DNA of 37,380 bases from Acidobacteriota bacterium (GTDB lineage: Bacteria; Actinomycetota; Acidimicrobiia; ATN3): assembly GCA_003577105.1 (NCBI GenBank), contig QEUQ01000020.1, forward strand, positions 1 through 37,380, read 5' to 3'. Below the pieces are notes generated by a model that was given only the letters and a program-made list of their open reading frames with translations, had not been told where the DNA came from and made no database searches. The position numbers and the translations under genes were made by a program. Below are positions 7,059-14,300 of the stretch, piece by piece (within the stretch, counting starts at the first letter, position 1; every line of letters begins with the position of its first letter).

Positions 7059-8224
7059 TGCGCGCTAGGCCTTCCGGGTAAGCAGTACTCGTCGTAGTCG
7101 ATCAGCTCGACCGAGGCACCGCCTCCGCAACTCGGGCAATCTGGATCCCGCCGCAGCTTGAGGGTTCTAAAGGACATGTCGAGCGCATCAAAAGTGAGAA
7201 GGCGACCGACCAGTGTCTCGCCGATCCCAAGAATCAGTTTTAGTGCTTCGGCCGTCTGGAGCGACCCAATAATCCCAGGCAGCACTCCAAGCACTCCGGC
7301 CTCAGCGCAGCTTGGCGCTAGCTCTGGCGGGGGGGGTTGGTGGTACAAGCACCGGTAGCACGGACCTTCGCCTGGCCAAAAGACCGACACTTGCCCGTCG
7401 AAGCGGAATATCGATCCGTGGACCACGGGTTTTCCAAGCATGATGGATGCGTCATTTACGAGGTATCGAGTAGGGAAGTTGTCGCACCCGTCAACTACGA
7501 CGCCGTAGTTGCCCATGATTTCTAGGACATTGTCGGCCTGGAGCCTCGTGTTGTAGGTCTCGACCTTGACTTCTGGATTGATCTCGGCAATCGCTTCTTT
7601 CGCCGAATCGACCTTGAGCATGCCGACCCGGTCTTCGGAATGGATGATCTGGCGCTGCAAGTTCGAGCTGTCCACGACGTCGTAGTCAACAATCCCAATC
7701 CTTCCCACGCCTGCCGCAGCAAGGTATAGGGCCGCCGGAGATCCGAGGCCACCTGCTCCGAGCAGCAGAGTCGACGACTCGAGGAGTTTGGTCTGGCCCT
7801 CAACTCCGACTTCCGGAAGGAGAATGTGACGGTGGTACCGATTCCTCTGCTCAGCATTGAGAACCTGCGGCGCGTGCCACTCCAGCCCGTCATCTTTCCA
7901 GCCATTGAAGCCCCGTGCCATGGAGGCGACGGTGGTGTATCCGAGTTCCTGCAGCGCGCTCGCGGCCATTGCGGAGCGAAAGCCGCCGGCGCAATAAAGA
8001 ACGATTTTGGATGCGCGGTCAGGGATTTCACTTTCAATGCGTGACTCAAGGAATCCCCGGTCGATATGGCGCGCGCCCGGTATCGCGCCCTGCTCGAACT
8101 CGGCGTCGCTTCGGACGTCGATCAGTTCCCAGCCTTCTTTGCGGAGCTGATCCGCCTCGGCCGGAGTGACCTCAAGAATCGATTTCTTGATGTCGTTCAG
8201 GTATTCCCTGTAGGTCTTTGCCAT
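7055..8224 (-). CDS. Rhodanese-ThiF/MoeB fusion (sulfur-carrier protein adenylyltransferase)
   Basis: The 389-residue protein has an N-terminal rhodanese domain (about 18-118) with the active loop YCAGGFRSAMAA and Cys78, followed by an E1-like adenylyltransferase domain (about 122-389). In the latter: P-loop-like GAGGLGS (156-162), DYDVVDSSNLQRQ, Lys204, a zinc site from C289xxC292 and C363xxC366, and Cys306 in the SCAEAG crossover loop. Proteins of this type adenylate the C-terminal Gly-Gly of MoaD, ThiS or CysO and load sulfur from the rhodanese persulfide. MOCS3 and MoeZ carry the rhodanese at the C-terminus; here it is N-terminal. No ubiquitin-like carrier, molybdopterin, thiamine or cysteine synthase gene is adjacent, so the pathway is undecided. 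Confidence 0.88.
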   Translation of the reverse strand: MAKTYREYLNDIKKSILEVTPAEADQLRKEGWELIDVRSDAEFEQGAIPGARHIDRGFLESRIESEIPDRASKIVLYCAGGFRSAMAASALQELGYTTVASMARGFNGWKDDGLEWHAPQVLNAEQRNRYHRHILLPEVGVEGQTKLLESSTLLLGAGGLGSPAALYLAAAGVGRIGIVDYDVVDSSNLQRQIIHSEDRVGMLKVDSAKEAIAEINPEVKVETYNTRLQADNVLEIMGNYGVVVDGCDNFPTRYLVNDASIMLGKPVVHGSIFRFDGQVSVFWPGEGPCYRCLYHQPPPPELAPSCAEAGVLGVLPGIIGSLQTAEALKLILGIGETLVGRLLTFDALDMSFRTLKLRRDPDCPSCGGGASVELIDYDEYCLPGRPSAH

Positions 8225-8337
8225 TGGTTCTGGTCTCCGAGGCCCTGCCTGCCGACTGTCTTGGTGAGATTGCTATGTCAGCCCACATAGAAACCCTACC
8301 AAATCAGTAATGATTCCGTACATTGATTGACGTGCGC

Positions 8338-9114
8338 TTACGCGGTGAGCAGTCCCGACAGCGCCGGCAAGATCTCACCAGTGGACCCGCTGACGACGAT
8401 ATCTGCGAGATCGTCAAGCGGTGTAGGTTCAAGATTCACGATCATGACGCGGGCCCCGTTTTTCAGTGCAATCACCGGCATGTGGGCCGCCGGCGTCACT
8501 ACAAGCGAACTCCCCGCGACGAGAAAGAAATCAGCCTCACGCGAAGCCTTCTCGCATGCTGCGAGCACGTCAGGATCCAGGGACTGCCCAAACGAGATAG
8601 TCGCGGTCTTCATGATCCCGCCGCATTCCCTGCAGCGCGGATCTTCCTCTCCTGCTTCAACTCGGTCGAGAATCTCTACCGTTGGCCACCGGGTCTTGCA
8701 TTCGAGGCAGCCCACTTCGAGGATGTTCCCGTGAATCTCAAGAATCTTCTTCGGATCACTTCCCGCAGCGTGATGAAGTCTGTCTATGTTCTGAGTGATC
8801 AGTGCCGTCACGTTGCACACCCGCTCCAGCTGGGCAATAGCGGCATGTGACGGATTAGGCGCCGCGTTCCACATTTCGGCATCGCGCCGCATCTGCCAGG
8901 CGCGCTTGCGTACTTCGGGGTCTCGAAGGTAGTTCTTGAATTCGAAGATCGAAGCATCGACCTTCTTCCATATTCCCTGCGGCCCTCTGAAGTCCGGTAT
9001 TCCGGACTCGGTGCTGACGCCGGCACCAGTGAACACCACCACATTCTCAGCCTCACGTATCCACGTGGCTGCTTGTTCGAGCTCTTCTGCGAATTCTTCG
9101 CTTTGGTCACCCAT
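8338..9114 (-). CDS. SIR2-family NAD-dependent protein deacylase (sirtuin)
   Basis: The 258-residue protein shows every core sirtuin motif: GAGVSTESGIPDFRG (30-44) for NAD binding, TQNIDRLHHAAG (107-118), catalytic His128 in EIHGN, a structural zinc site with C136xxC139 and C161xxC164, and GSSLVVTPAA (201-210). It removes acyl groups from lysines using NAD and releases O-acyl-ADP-ribose. In bacteria a common target is the acetyl-lysine of acyl-CoA synthetases, and an acyl-CoA synthetase is present at 31064, though not adjacent. The gene lies 43 bp downstream of the winged-helix gene and 113 bp upstream of the rhodanese-ThiF gene, all on the minus strand. Confidence 0.93.
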   Translation of the reverse strand: MGDQSEEFAEELEQAATWIREAENVVVFTGAGVSTESGIPDFRGPQGIWKKVDASIFEFKNYLRDPEVRKRAWQMRRDAEMWNAAPNPSHAAIAQLERVCNVTALITQNIDRLHHAAGSDPKKILEIHGNILEVGCLECKTRWPTVEILDRVEAGEEDPRCRECGGIMKTATISFGQSLDPDVLAACEKASREADFFLVAGSSLVVTPAAHMPVIALKNGARVMIVNLEPTPLDDLADIVVSGSTGEILPALSGLLTA

Positions 9115-9157
9115 GACTGCCCAAGTCTGCTTCTGCTTGATCGATGTGCGAAGCCGA

Positions 9158-9808
9158 TCATGCGCTCTGATCCGAGGTCGGGACTAGAGCTGCCTCGCAG
9201 ATCTCCCGTATCTCACGTTCGTCACAGATGCTATCCGAGGCTGGAACGTGTCTTTCTATCGCCCAGACCGATGCCTGATAGGCGAGAGCCGGATGCAGTC
9301 GTCGGCGGTGCATTTCGTCTTCAAGCCTCTCCGGTGCGAGCCCCATCCGAAGAAGGCTGAGCGCTAGAAGCCGTGCGCGGTCGACTTCGTCGTGACCGGT
9401 ACGCTCGGCCGCTGGCTGGGGTGGGCTCGACGAGATCAAGCCCTGGCTGCGTAGCCTGCGATGTGCTTCGCGCAGGGCGGGTGGAAGCCGATATTCGTAC
9501 TCCTGCCTGAGCGTTGGGGCAGTGCGGCGCACGAGGACCTGCCCGTTAATTGCGACAGCTAGGCCGCTGCGAGCGAGATTTGCAATGGGTTGGGTGAGGT
9601 CGGTCGGCGATTCCAGGCCGAGGGCTTCTGCTATCTCAAGTGGCGGAATCGAGGTTCTACCGTCGTCAATCGCCTCAGTGATCACGATGAAGCAGCCAAC
9701 GGCTGCCGTCCCCAATAGCGGCGACCAGTAGCGTCTCACATATCTGCTGGTAGGCAGGTGGCCTGGAGGGGAAGCATCGTTGTCGTCGTTTAGGTAGGCG
9801 ATCTTCAT
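9158..9808 (-). CDS. Predicted winged-helix DNA-binding protein, unknown regulator
   Basis: The 216-residue protein has no catalytic motif. Residues about 22-100 read as a winged helix: YVRRYWSPLLG and a helix around 35-48, IPPLEIAEALGL as the second helix, LTQPIANLARSGL as a recognition helix, and AINGQVLVRR as the beta wing. The C-terminal half is helical and Arg-rich (ALREAHRRLRSQG, RMGLAPERLEDEMHRRR). AGGAG sits nine bases before the ATG. It is the first gene of a possible transcript with the sirtuin. A minus-strand promoter candidate lies at 10002-10029, which would give a leader of nearly 190 bases. It could regulate the adjacent small gene or the Flp locus; that is inference. Confidence 0.6.
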   Translation of the reverse strand: MKIAYLNDDNDASPPGHLPTSRYVRRYWSPLLGTAAVGCFIVITEAIDDGRTSIPPLEIAEALGLESPTDLTQPIANLARSGLAVAINGQVLVRRTAPTLRQEYEYRLPPALREAHRRLRSQGLISSSPPQPAAERTGHDEVDRARLLALSLLRMGLAPERLEDEMHRRRLHPALAYQASVWAIERHVPASDSICDEREIREICEAALVPTSDQSA

Positions 9809-9870
9809 GAACGTGGTCTCCTATTGGTTTCGCGTCGGCGGCGGGATTGCGCCGGAATGTGCAAGCGGGG

Positions 9871-9896
9871 ATCCGCGACCGGAGGCGGCCGCGGAT
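9871..9896 (-). other. Stem-loop in the leader of the winged-helix gene
   Basis: Perfect 7-bp arms ATCCGCG and CGCGGAT flank a 12-base loop that itself contains CCG-N4-CGG. It lies 63-88 bases upstream of the minus-strand ATG, within the predicted leader. No U-tract follows, so it is not a terminator. Confidence 0.45.
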
Positions 9897-9959
9897 TTCA
9901 ATGCGGTCCCCTGGGTTTAGGGCGCGCGAATCCAAGTTGAGCTGGGCATTTACCCCCCC

Positions 9960-9972
9960 TTCCGATTCGGAA
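9960..9972. promoter_or_regulatory. Perfect palindrome TTCCGA-T-TCGGAA, possible operator
   Basis: A 13-bp perfect inverted repeat lies in the divergent spacer, about 23 bp downstream of the likely minus-strand transcription start. No binding family is assigned. Confidence 0.4.
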
Positions 9973-10001
9973 ATTAGGTATTGCCGAGGTATGTCCGTAT
10001 T

Positions 10002-10029
10002 GTTACAGTACCGCCGGAAAGCACGTCAA
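10002..10029 (-). promoter_or_regulatory. Candidate minus-strand promoter for the winged-helix gene
   Basis: On the minus strand TTGACG (10024-10029) and TGTAAC (10002-10007) are 16 bp apart, matching the -35 and -10 consensus at five and four of six positions. The start would be near 9995. It is flanked by the CCGTATTGT direct repeats. Confidence 0.4.
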
Positions 10030-10048
10030 GATGCTACTTATCCCGTAT

Positions 10049-10062
10049 TGTGATTTATCACA
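10049..10062. promoter_or_regulatory. Perfect palindrome TGTGAT-TT-ATCACA, possible operator
   Basis: The half-sites look like CRP/FNR-family half-sites, but the centre is two bases shorter than the CRP consensus, so a different dimeric regulator is likely. It lies about 65 bp upstream of the small + strand gene and 20 bp upstream of the minus-strand -35 box. Confidence 0.45.
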
Positions 10063-10126
10063 CATACATAGCGAAATAGCTAGTAGTTACGGAATAGGTC
10101 TACAGAACCTAAGGGGGAATATAGTC

Positions 10127-10411
10127 TTGTCTATACATAACATGCCGATAAATGGCCTTTATGGCTATCCAGATCCAGACTTCGGGACCTCGACTCTCGC
10201 TGAGTCACTGAAGGAAATCGCTTCCGACGTCCCTGTTGTCGTTTCGACTGTCGACGGCAGCACCACTCCCGGCCGGTTGGTCTCAGTCGCTTCCGACCGG
10301 ATTGCCTTAGACGAGACCGTAGGGGGCGGCCCGGTCATGTCCAGGAGAGTGATTGCGAGGCATGAGATCCCTCTGGCCGCAGTCTGCCGAATTTCAATCC
10401 CTGCGGAGTAG
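10127..10411 (+). CDS. Small predicted beta-barrel (Sm/SH3-like) protein, unknown function
   Basis: A TTG at 10127 with AAGGGGGAA nine bases upstream gives 94 residues; an ATG at 10142 (89 residues) is the alternative. The frame is open back to 10031, but that part is AT-rich and not protein-like. The C-terminal half (VPVVVSTVDGSTTPGRLVSVASDRIALDE, then RHEIPLAAVCRISIP) shows the alternating strand pattern of Sm-like or SH3-like small barrels: strand, turn with DG, GRLVSV strand, DRIALDE strand, and a final IPLAAV strand. In Sm-type folds such barrels bind RNA or oligomerise. Residues before about 30 are Tyr/Asp-rich. It converges with the HTH gene 40 bp downstream. Confidence 0.5.
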   Translation: MSIHNMPINGLYGYPDPDFGTSTLAESLKEIASDVPVVVSTVDGSTTPGRLVSVASDRIALDETVGGGPVMSRRVIARHEIPLAAVCRISIPAE

Positions 10412-10451
10412 TGAGTCAATGCCTGCGCTCGCAGACTCCGTCGACTCGCGC

Positions 10452-10709
10452 CTACCGATTGCTGGTTCGTCGGCGCGGCCTTGCCCTCTTTCCATGCTGG
10501 GATTCAATGCGCTTCTCAGCTTCGGATTTGAGCCGGGAGATGTACGCATCGAGTTCGTCTCGATCGACGCGCCATACTCCGCGCTTGCCGATCTTGAGGG
10601 CCACGAGTTCCCCATCGCGCATCAGGGTATAGACCTGGCTGACAGTGATGTTGAGGTACTCAGCGACTTCGTCAGGCGTGAGAAGTCTCGGCGAAATTGA
10701 TTTGGGCAT
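10452..10709 (-). CDS. Excisionase/MerR-type helix-turn-helix protein (HTH_17), BldC-like
   Basis: The 85-residue protein is almost entirely one domain: LLTPDEVAEYLNITVSQVYTL (helix-turn-helix, about 9-29), MRDGELVALKIGKRGVWRVDRDELDAYI (wing and last helix), then a basic tail KRARPRRRTSNR. Small proteins of this kind include phage excisionases and the actinobacterial developmental regulator BldC, which bind DNA as head-to-tail arrays on direct repeats. No integrase or attachment site is nearby, so a regulatory role is preferred. It is divergent from the Flp pilus operon across a 111-bp spacer, which makes that operon the likely target (inference). Confidence 0.8.
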   Translation of the reverse strand: MPKSISPRLLTPDEVAEYLNITVSQVYTLMRDGELVALKIGKRGVWRVDRDELDAYISRLKSEAEKRIESQHGKRARPRRRTSNR

Positions 10710-10820
10710 CTGAACGTGCCTCTTGCTTCCCCTGTGCCGTGGGCTGCTGACTCGATTTAGCAGTTCAAGCGTAACAGCAACACGGCTTGTAGTTGATTGC
10801 CATTGGATAGGGGGAAGTAA

Positions 10821-11510
10821 GTGCCTCTAAGTGACATAGCCCGCCCGATCGGATCGCTGGCGAACCCGCGGGCGATCGTCGGCGTGTTGATGATCGCCAT
10901 AGCGATCGCAAGCGGAATTGCCTTATCGGGGGGAGCTGACTCGTCGATTTCGGTACTTGCAGCATCGAGAGACCTGAGTGTGAGCAGACCGCTCTCACTT
11001 GAGGACTTCACTGCAGTGAAGATCAGCTTGCCTGAGTCCAATCGGAGCCAGCTGGTTCTGGCATCGGAGGCGGCTGATGCCGCCGGGATGCGCCCAACGA
11101 GGCCTTTGAGGGCCGGCGAGTTGGTGACGCGCAACGCATTCGCAAGGAGCGCTGAGCCATTTCAGGAAGTGGCACTTGCGATTCCGCCCGAAGCCCCCCT
11201 TGATTCGCGCCTTGTAGTAGGCGATCGCGTCGATCTTGTCGCAACCCTGGGAAAGGGGAGCGTCGATGCGAGAACGGTCGTTCTTGCTCGCGACGCTGAA
11301 GTCGTCGAGTTCTCGATTGCCGACGATTCATCTTCACTTGCGGGTGCATCTTCACAGCAGGTCGTCGTCGGTGTGAAGCCCGCGGAAGTTCTTCCTGTGA
11401 TCCATGCGATGCACAACGGGGAGCTTGCCCTAGTTCGCTCGGCGCCTTCGCCGACGCCGTCGCCCCTACCGGTGGAGGTCGGCTCTGAGGATTTGGGTGA
11501 TGGGCAGTGA
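10821..11510 (+). CDS. cpaB: SAF-domain Flp pilus assembly protein, CpaB/RcpC-like
   Basis: A GTG start at 10821 preceded by AGGGGGA gives 229 residues. A membrane anchor lies at about 18-37, followed by a SAF-type domain (about 44-110: VLAASRDLSVSRPLSLEDF, then LRAGELVTRNAF) and a second part typical of CpaB/RcpC (ALAIPPEAPLDSRLVVGDRVDLVATL). The C-terminus is a short Pro/Thr/Ser tail. CpaB acts on the outer face of the membrane during Flp pilus assembly; in Gram-positives its exact role is unclear. It opens the tad operon and ends in a GTGA overlap with the next gene. Confidence 0.85.
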   Translation: MPLSDIARPIGSLANPRAIVGVLMIAIAIASGIALSGGADSSISVLAASRDLSVSRPLSLEDFTAVKISLPESNRSQLVLASEAADAAGMRPTRPLRAGELVTRNAFARSAEPFQEVALAIPPEAPLDSRLVVGDRVDLVATLGKGSVDARTVVLARDAEVVEFSIADDSSSLAGASSQQVVVGVKPAEVLPVIHAMHNGELALVRSAPSPTPSPLPVEVGSEDLGDGQ

Positions 11511-12316
11511 CTACCTCAAGGCTTTCAGGCCACTTGTTGGCGATTTGGGGCGGGTACGGCTCACCTGGCCGCACGACGGTGGCGATTGCGCTAGCCAGGG
11601 CATTTGGCTTGCTGAGCGGGTCGACGCTCCTCATTGATGCGGACACATACGGCGCCGACATCGGTCACTTGCTCGCGATTTCAGGTGGTCCCACCATCGC
11701 CAACGCAGCGCACCGATGTAAGCGCAGAGAACTCGGTCGCAGCCTTCCGGAGCTGGCGACCAAATTTGCACCGGGTACCGATGTGCTCCCCGGAATACCA
11801 CATCCAGGTCTCTGGCGGGACCTCGAAAGCCCGCAGATTGAGGCCGTACTCGCCTTGGCGGCGAGCGCATACCAGTGGGTCGTAATCGACACATCTCCCT
11901 GCATCGAGCAGGCAGAGGGATGCGTGTCTAGAAATGCCGTTGCATGCACGGTCCTGCGATCGGCTGATCACATCTTGTTGATTTGTCGAGCCGATCCGGC
12001 AGGAGTCCAGAGCTTTGCTCGAGCACTTGAGGAGCTCACTGACGATCTCATGGTCGAGATCTCCAGGGTGTTTGTGGCCGTCAATCGCGTGCCTGCGCGT
12101 TCGGCGACGCGGCGCATGGTTCGGATTCAGCGTGAGATCAACAACGCGTCTGGTATCACACCGCTGGCCTGGCTAAGTGAGGATCCGGCCGTCCTTTCGG
12201 CACTGTGGGCCGGTCGAACTCTCCACGACCACGCCCCCAGAGCAAGATTTGTTGGTCAAATTCACGACCTCGCCGGCTGCCTCGACCATCTCCATGAGCG
12301 CGAGGTGAGCGCATGA
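11507..12316 (+). CDS. cpaE: CpaE-like MinD/ParA-family ATPase with modified P-loop
   Basis: The 269-residue protein starts at GTG 11507, overlapping cpaB by four bases. It has the ParA/MinD fold order: P-loop region GGYGSPGRTT (15-24), the A' motif IDADTYGADIG (43-53) and Walker B VVIDTS (125-130). The canonical deviant Walker A (KGGxGKT) is replaced by GSPGRTT, so both the signature Lys and the P-loop Lys are missing, the latter being Arg. A GxPGRT/S form is something I associate with actinobacterial CpaE-like proteins, so it may be normal for the group rather than a defect. Its role is to place or regulate the pilus machine at the membrane. No receiver domain is present, unlike Caulobacter CpaE. 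Confidence 0.82.
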   Translation: MTTSRLSGHLLAIWGGYGSPGRTTVAIALARAFGLLSGSTLLIDADTYGADIGHLLAISGGPTIANAAHRCKRRELGRSLPELATKFAPGTDVLPGIPHPGLWRDLESPQIEAVLALAASAYQWVVIDTSPCIEQAEGCVSRNAVACTVLRSADHILLICRADPAGVQSFARALEELTDDLMVEISRVFVAVNRVPARSATRRMVRIQREINNASGITPLAWLSEDPAVLSALWAGRTLHDHAPRARFVGQIHDLAGCLDHLHEREVSA

Positions 12317-13458
12317 CGGCTCAGACGCGTGGATTCCGAGAGCTTGGCGCCACCGCACCCCGCCTTAGAGACCGAGAGGGTCCGCCTGTCCGGCAAGTGG
12401 AAGGGGTGGTTGTCGAGGCAGAAAGCGATTCGGTCCAGTCCCTGCTCGACGATCCAGCTGTGGAGGAGATCTGGATCAATGGACCGAACCAGCTCTTCGC
12501 AGCGATCGAGGGCGAAAACCGAACAATCGCCACAGAGCTGACCGGCAGTCAGATTGAAGAGCTGGTACAGCGATTCCTTGGCCATTCGGGGCGCCGGGTT
12601 GACCGCTCCTCACCATTCGTCGATGCGCGCCTCCAAGACGGTAGCCGTCTTCATGTGGCGATCCCTCCCATCACCCAGCAGTGGACCGTCAACATTCGCA
12701 AGTTCGTCGGTGTCCGAACCAACGACTTATCAGAGCTCGGCCGCTCGGGATCACTCAGCGGTGCTGCGGGAGACTTCCTTGCATCGGCTGTCAAGGCGGG
12801 CCTCAACATTGTCGTAGCCGGCGCTGTTGGCGCAGGCAAGACAACTCTGCTGAATTGCCTAGCTTCGGCAATTCCGCCGAGCGAACGGGTTGTGACCTGC
12901 GAGGAAGTCTTCGAACTTCAGGTTGGGATCGACGACGTCGTCGGCATGCAATGCCGCGAGGCCAATCTCGAAGGCGAAGGCGAGATCCCGCTACGAAGGC
13001 TCGTCAAAGAAGCACTGCGAATGCGCCCAGACCGGATCATCATTGGCGAGGTGCGCGGGCCGGAAGCCCTAGACATGTTGTTGGCAATGAATGCCGGATG
13101 CGCGGCAATGACAAGCGTGCATGCGAACTCTGCCCGCGATGCGCTTCGGAAGCTCACCTCGTTGCCATTGCTAGCCGGCGAAAACGTCTCGCGTGACTTC
13201 GTCGAACCGACGGTCGCAGCCTGCATTGATCTGGTTGTTTTCTGCAGCCGTGAACGCGAGTCAGGCGCGCGCGTTGTCGACGAGATCCTTGCGATAACCG
13301 AGCAAGTCGCCGAGGACGGCATAACAGCCTCGCCAATCTTTGAACGCACTGTGCTCGGTCTCGAGTGGACGGGTGAGTTCCCTCGCTCCAGAGAGCGCTT
13401 TGAGCGAGTTGGCATTGACCTCGGAGATCTTCTGGCCAACCGCGAGGCCCACCAATGA
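12313..13458 (+). CDS. tadA: Flp pilus secretion ATPase, TadA/CpaF
   Basis: The 381-residue GspE-family ATPase has an N-terminal domain (about 30-140, EEIWINGPNQ and SSPFVDARLQDGSRLHVAIPP), Walker A GAVGAGKT (170-177), an Asp/Glu box TCEEVFEL (195-202), Walker B RIIIGEVRG (241-249) and a His box TSVHANSARDAL (His270). It powers extension, and in some systems retraction, of Flp pili by driving TadB/TadC. The Asp box has CEEV where TIEDA is usual. The ATGA overlap with cpaE and the same at its own end with tadB indicate a tightly coupled operon. Confidence 0.93.
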   Translation: MTAQTRGFRELGATAPRLRDREGPPVRQVEGVVVEAESDSVQSLLDDPAVEEIWINGPNQLFAAIEGENRTIATELTGSQIEELVQRFLGHSGRRVDRSSPFVDARLQDGSRLHVAIPPITQQWTVNIRKFVGVRTNDLSELGRSGSLSGAAGDFLASAVKAGLNIVVAGAVGAGKTTLLNCLASAIPPSERVVTCEEVFELQVGIDDVVGMQCREANLEGEGEIPLRRLVKEALRMRPDRIIIGEVRGPEALDMLLAMNAGCAAMTSVHANSARDALRKLTSLPLLAGENVSRDFVEPTVAACIDLVVFCSRERESGARVVDEILAITEQVAEDGITASPIFERTVLGLEWTGEFPRSRERFERVGIDLGDLLANREAHQ

Positions 13459-14300
13459 AGGTCCCGACTGTAATGAGCGCCCTCATAGGTGCCACAGGGT
13501 TATGGCTCTTGCTCACCTCCTCAGCCGCTTCAGGCAAGATCTTCCGGTCGGCAAGACCCCCCAAAGCGCTGGTGCGCGGCCCTGGAAACTCCGCGCAGGT
13601 TGCGGGATTGCTCGTGTCCTCTGCGGCGCTCGCGGTGCTTGGCTGGTTGGCAGCTGGGGCGGTCACGGACGTTCCCGTTCTAGCGCTAGTGGCCGCTGGG
13701 GTGGCGAGTGCGATTCCGCCTGCCGTGCGACGGCGTTCGCGGCTCCGCTCCGAAATGGCAATTCGCGACGCCTGGCCCGTTGCAGTCGACGAACTCATCG
13801 CATTCATACGCTCGGGCGAGTCCTTGCCAGGCGCGATTGCCGCGGTCGCCGAGCATGGGCCTGAACTCCTGCGCGATCGATTTGGCGCTGTCTCTGCGAG
13901 CTACCGTCGGCACGGTGACTTCGCAGCCTCAATCGAATCACTCGTCGGCGACACCGGCGACCTCGCCGGCAAGCGAATAGCGTCGGCGCTCTCACTCGCA
14001 CACCGCGTCGGTGGCAGGGAGCTGATTCGCGTGCTCAAGGCTCTAGGCGACTTGATTCGCGACGACCAGTTGCTGCGCAAAGAGATCGCTGCTCGTCAAT
14101 CGTGGACAATCTCGGGTGCCCGCGCTGCAGCCGCCGCACCCTGGGTGATCTTGGCTCTCTTCGCAACGAGGTCTTCGACCCTCGAGGCCTTCAGGTCGCC
14201 AGCTGGCAACCTTCTCATTGCTGCCGGGGCTCTCACTACCGCGGCCGGCTATCGGGCCATGCTCTTCATGGGGCGCGCCAAAGCCGCCGGAGGCTTTTGA
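13455..14300 (+). CDS. tadB: Flp pilus inner-membrane platform protein TadB
   Basis: The 281-residue protein has hydrophobic segments near 8-21, 48-70 and 72-90, a T2SSF/GspF cytoplasmic domain (about 105-220, with DELIAFIRSGESLPGAI and ALSLAHRVGGRELIRVL), and two C-terminal membrane helices. It forms, with TadC, the membrane platform on which TadA acts. Start ATG 13455 overlaps tadA by four bases. Its N-terminal LIGATGLWLLL recurs in TadC, supporting an origin by duplication. Confidence 0.88.
   Translation: MKVPTVMSALIGATGLWLLLTSSAASGKIFRSARPPKALVRGPGNSAQVAGLLVSSAALAVLGWLAAGAVTDVPVLALVAAGVASAIPPAVRRRSRLRSEMAIRDAWPVAVDELIAFIRSGESLPGAIAAVAEHGPELLRDRFGAVSASYRRHGDFAASIESLVGDTGDLAGKRIASALSLAHRVGGRELIRVLKALGDLIRDDQLLRKEIAARQSWTISGARAAAAAPWVILALFATRSSTLEAFRSPAGNLLIAAGALTTAAGYRAMLFMGRAKAAGGF

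Larger units (their letters stand above)
9809..10126. other. 318-bp non-coding stretch, palindrome-rich and AT-rich on its right half
   Basis: No convincing gene lies between the winged-helix gene (-) and the small + strand gene. It holds a GC-rich hairpin (9871-9896), a perfect palindrome (9960-9972), a 9-bp direct repeat CCGTATTGT at 9995-10003 and 10043-10051, and another perfect palindrome (10049-10062). The right half (about 9970-10140) is visibly richer in A/T than the genes around it. It looks like a divergent control region. Confidence 0.6.

Noticed and set aside
7055-7068. Near-palindrome CTAGTGCGCGCTAG as a bidirectional terminator
   Set aside because: The stem is short, has a mismatch and overlaps both coding ends; no U-tract follows on either strand.
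10049-10062. TGTGAT-TT-ATCACA as a true CRP site
   Set aside because: The half-sites are right but the centre is two bases too short for the CRP consensus, and no CRP-family gene is in the window.
10452-10709. HTH_17 protein as a phage excisionase marking an integrated element
   Set aside because: No integrase, attachment-site repeats, tRNA or phage genes are nearby; the divergent Flp operon is a better explanation.
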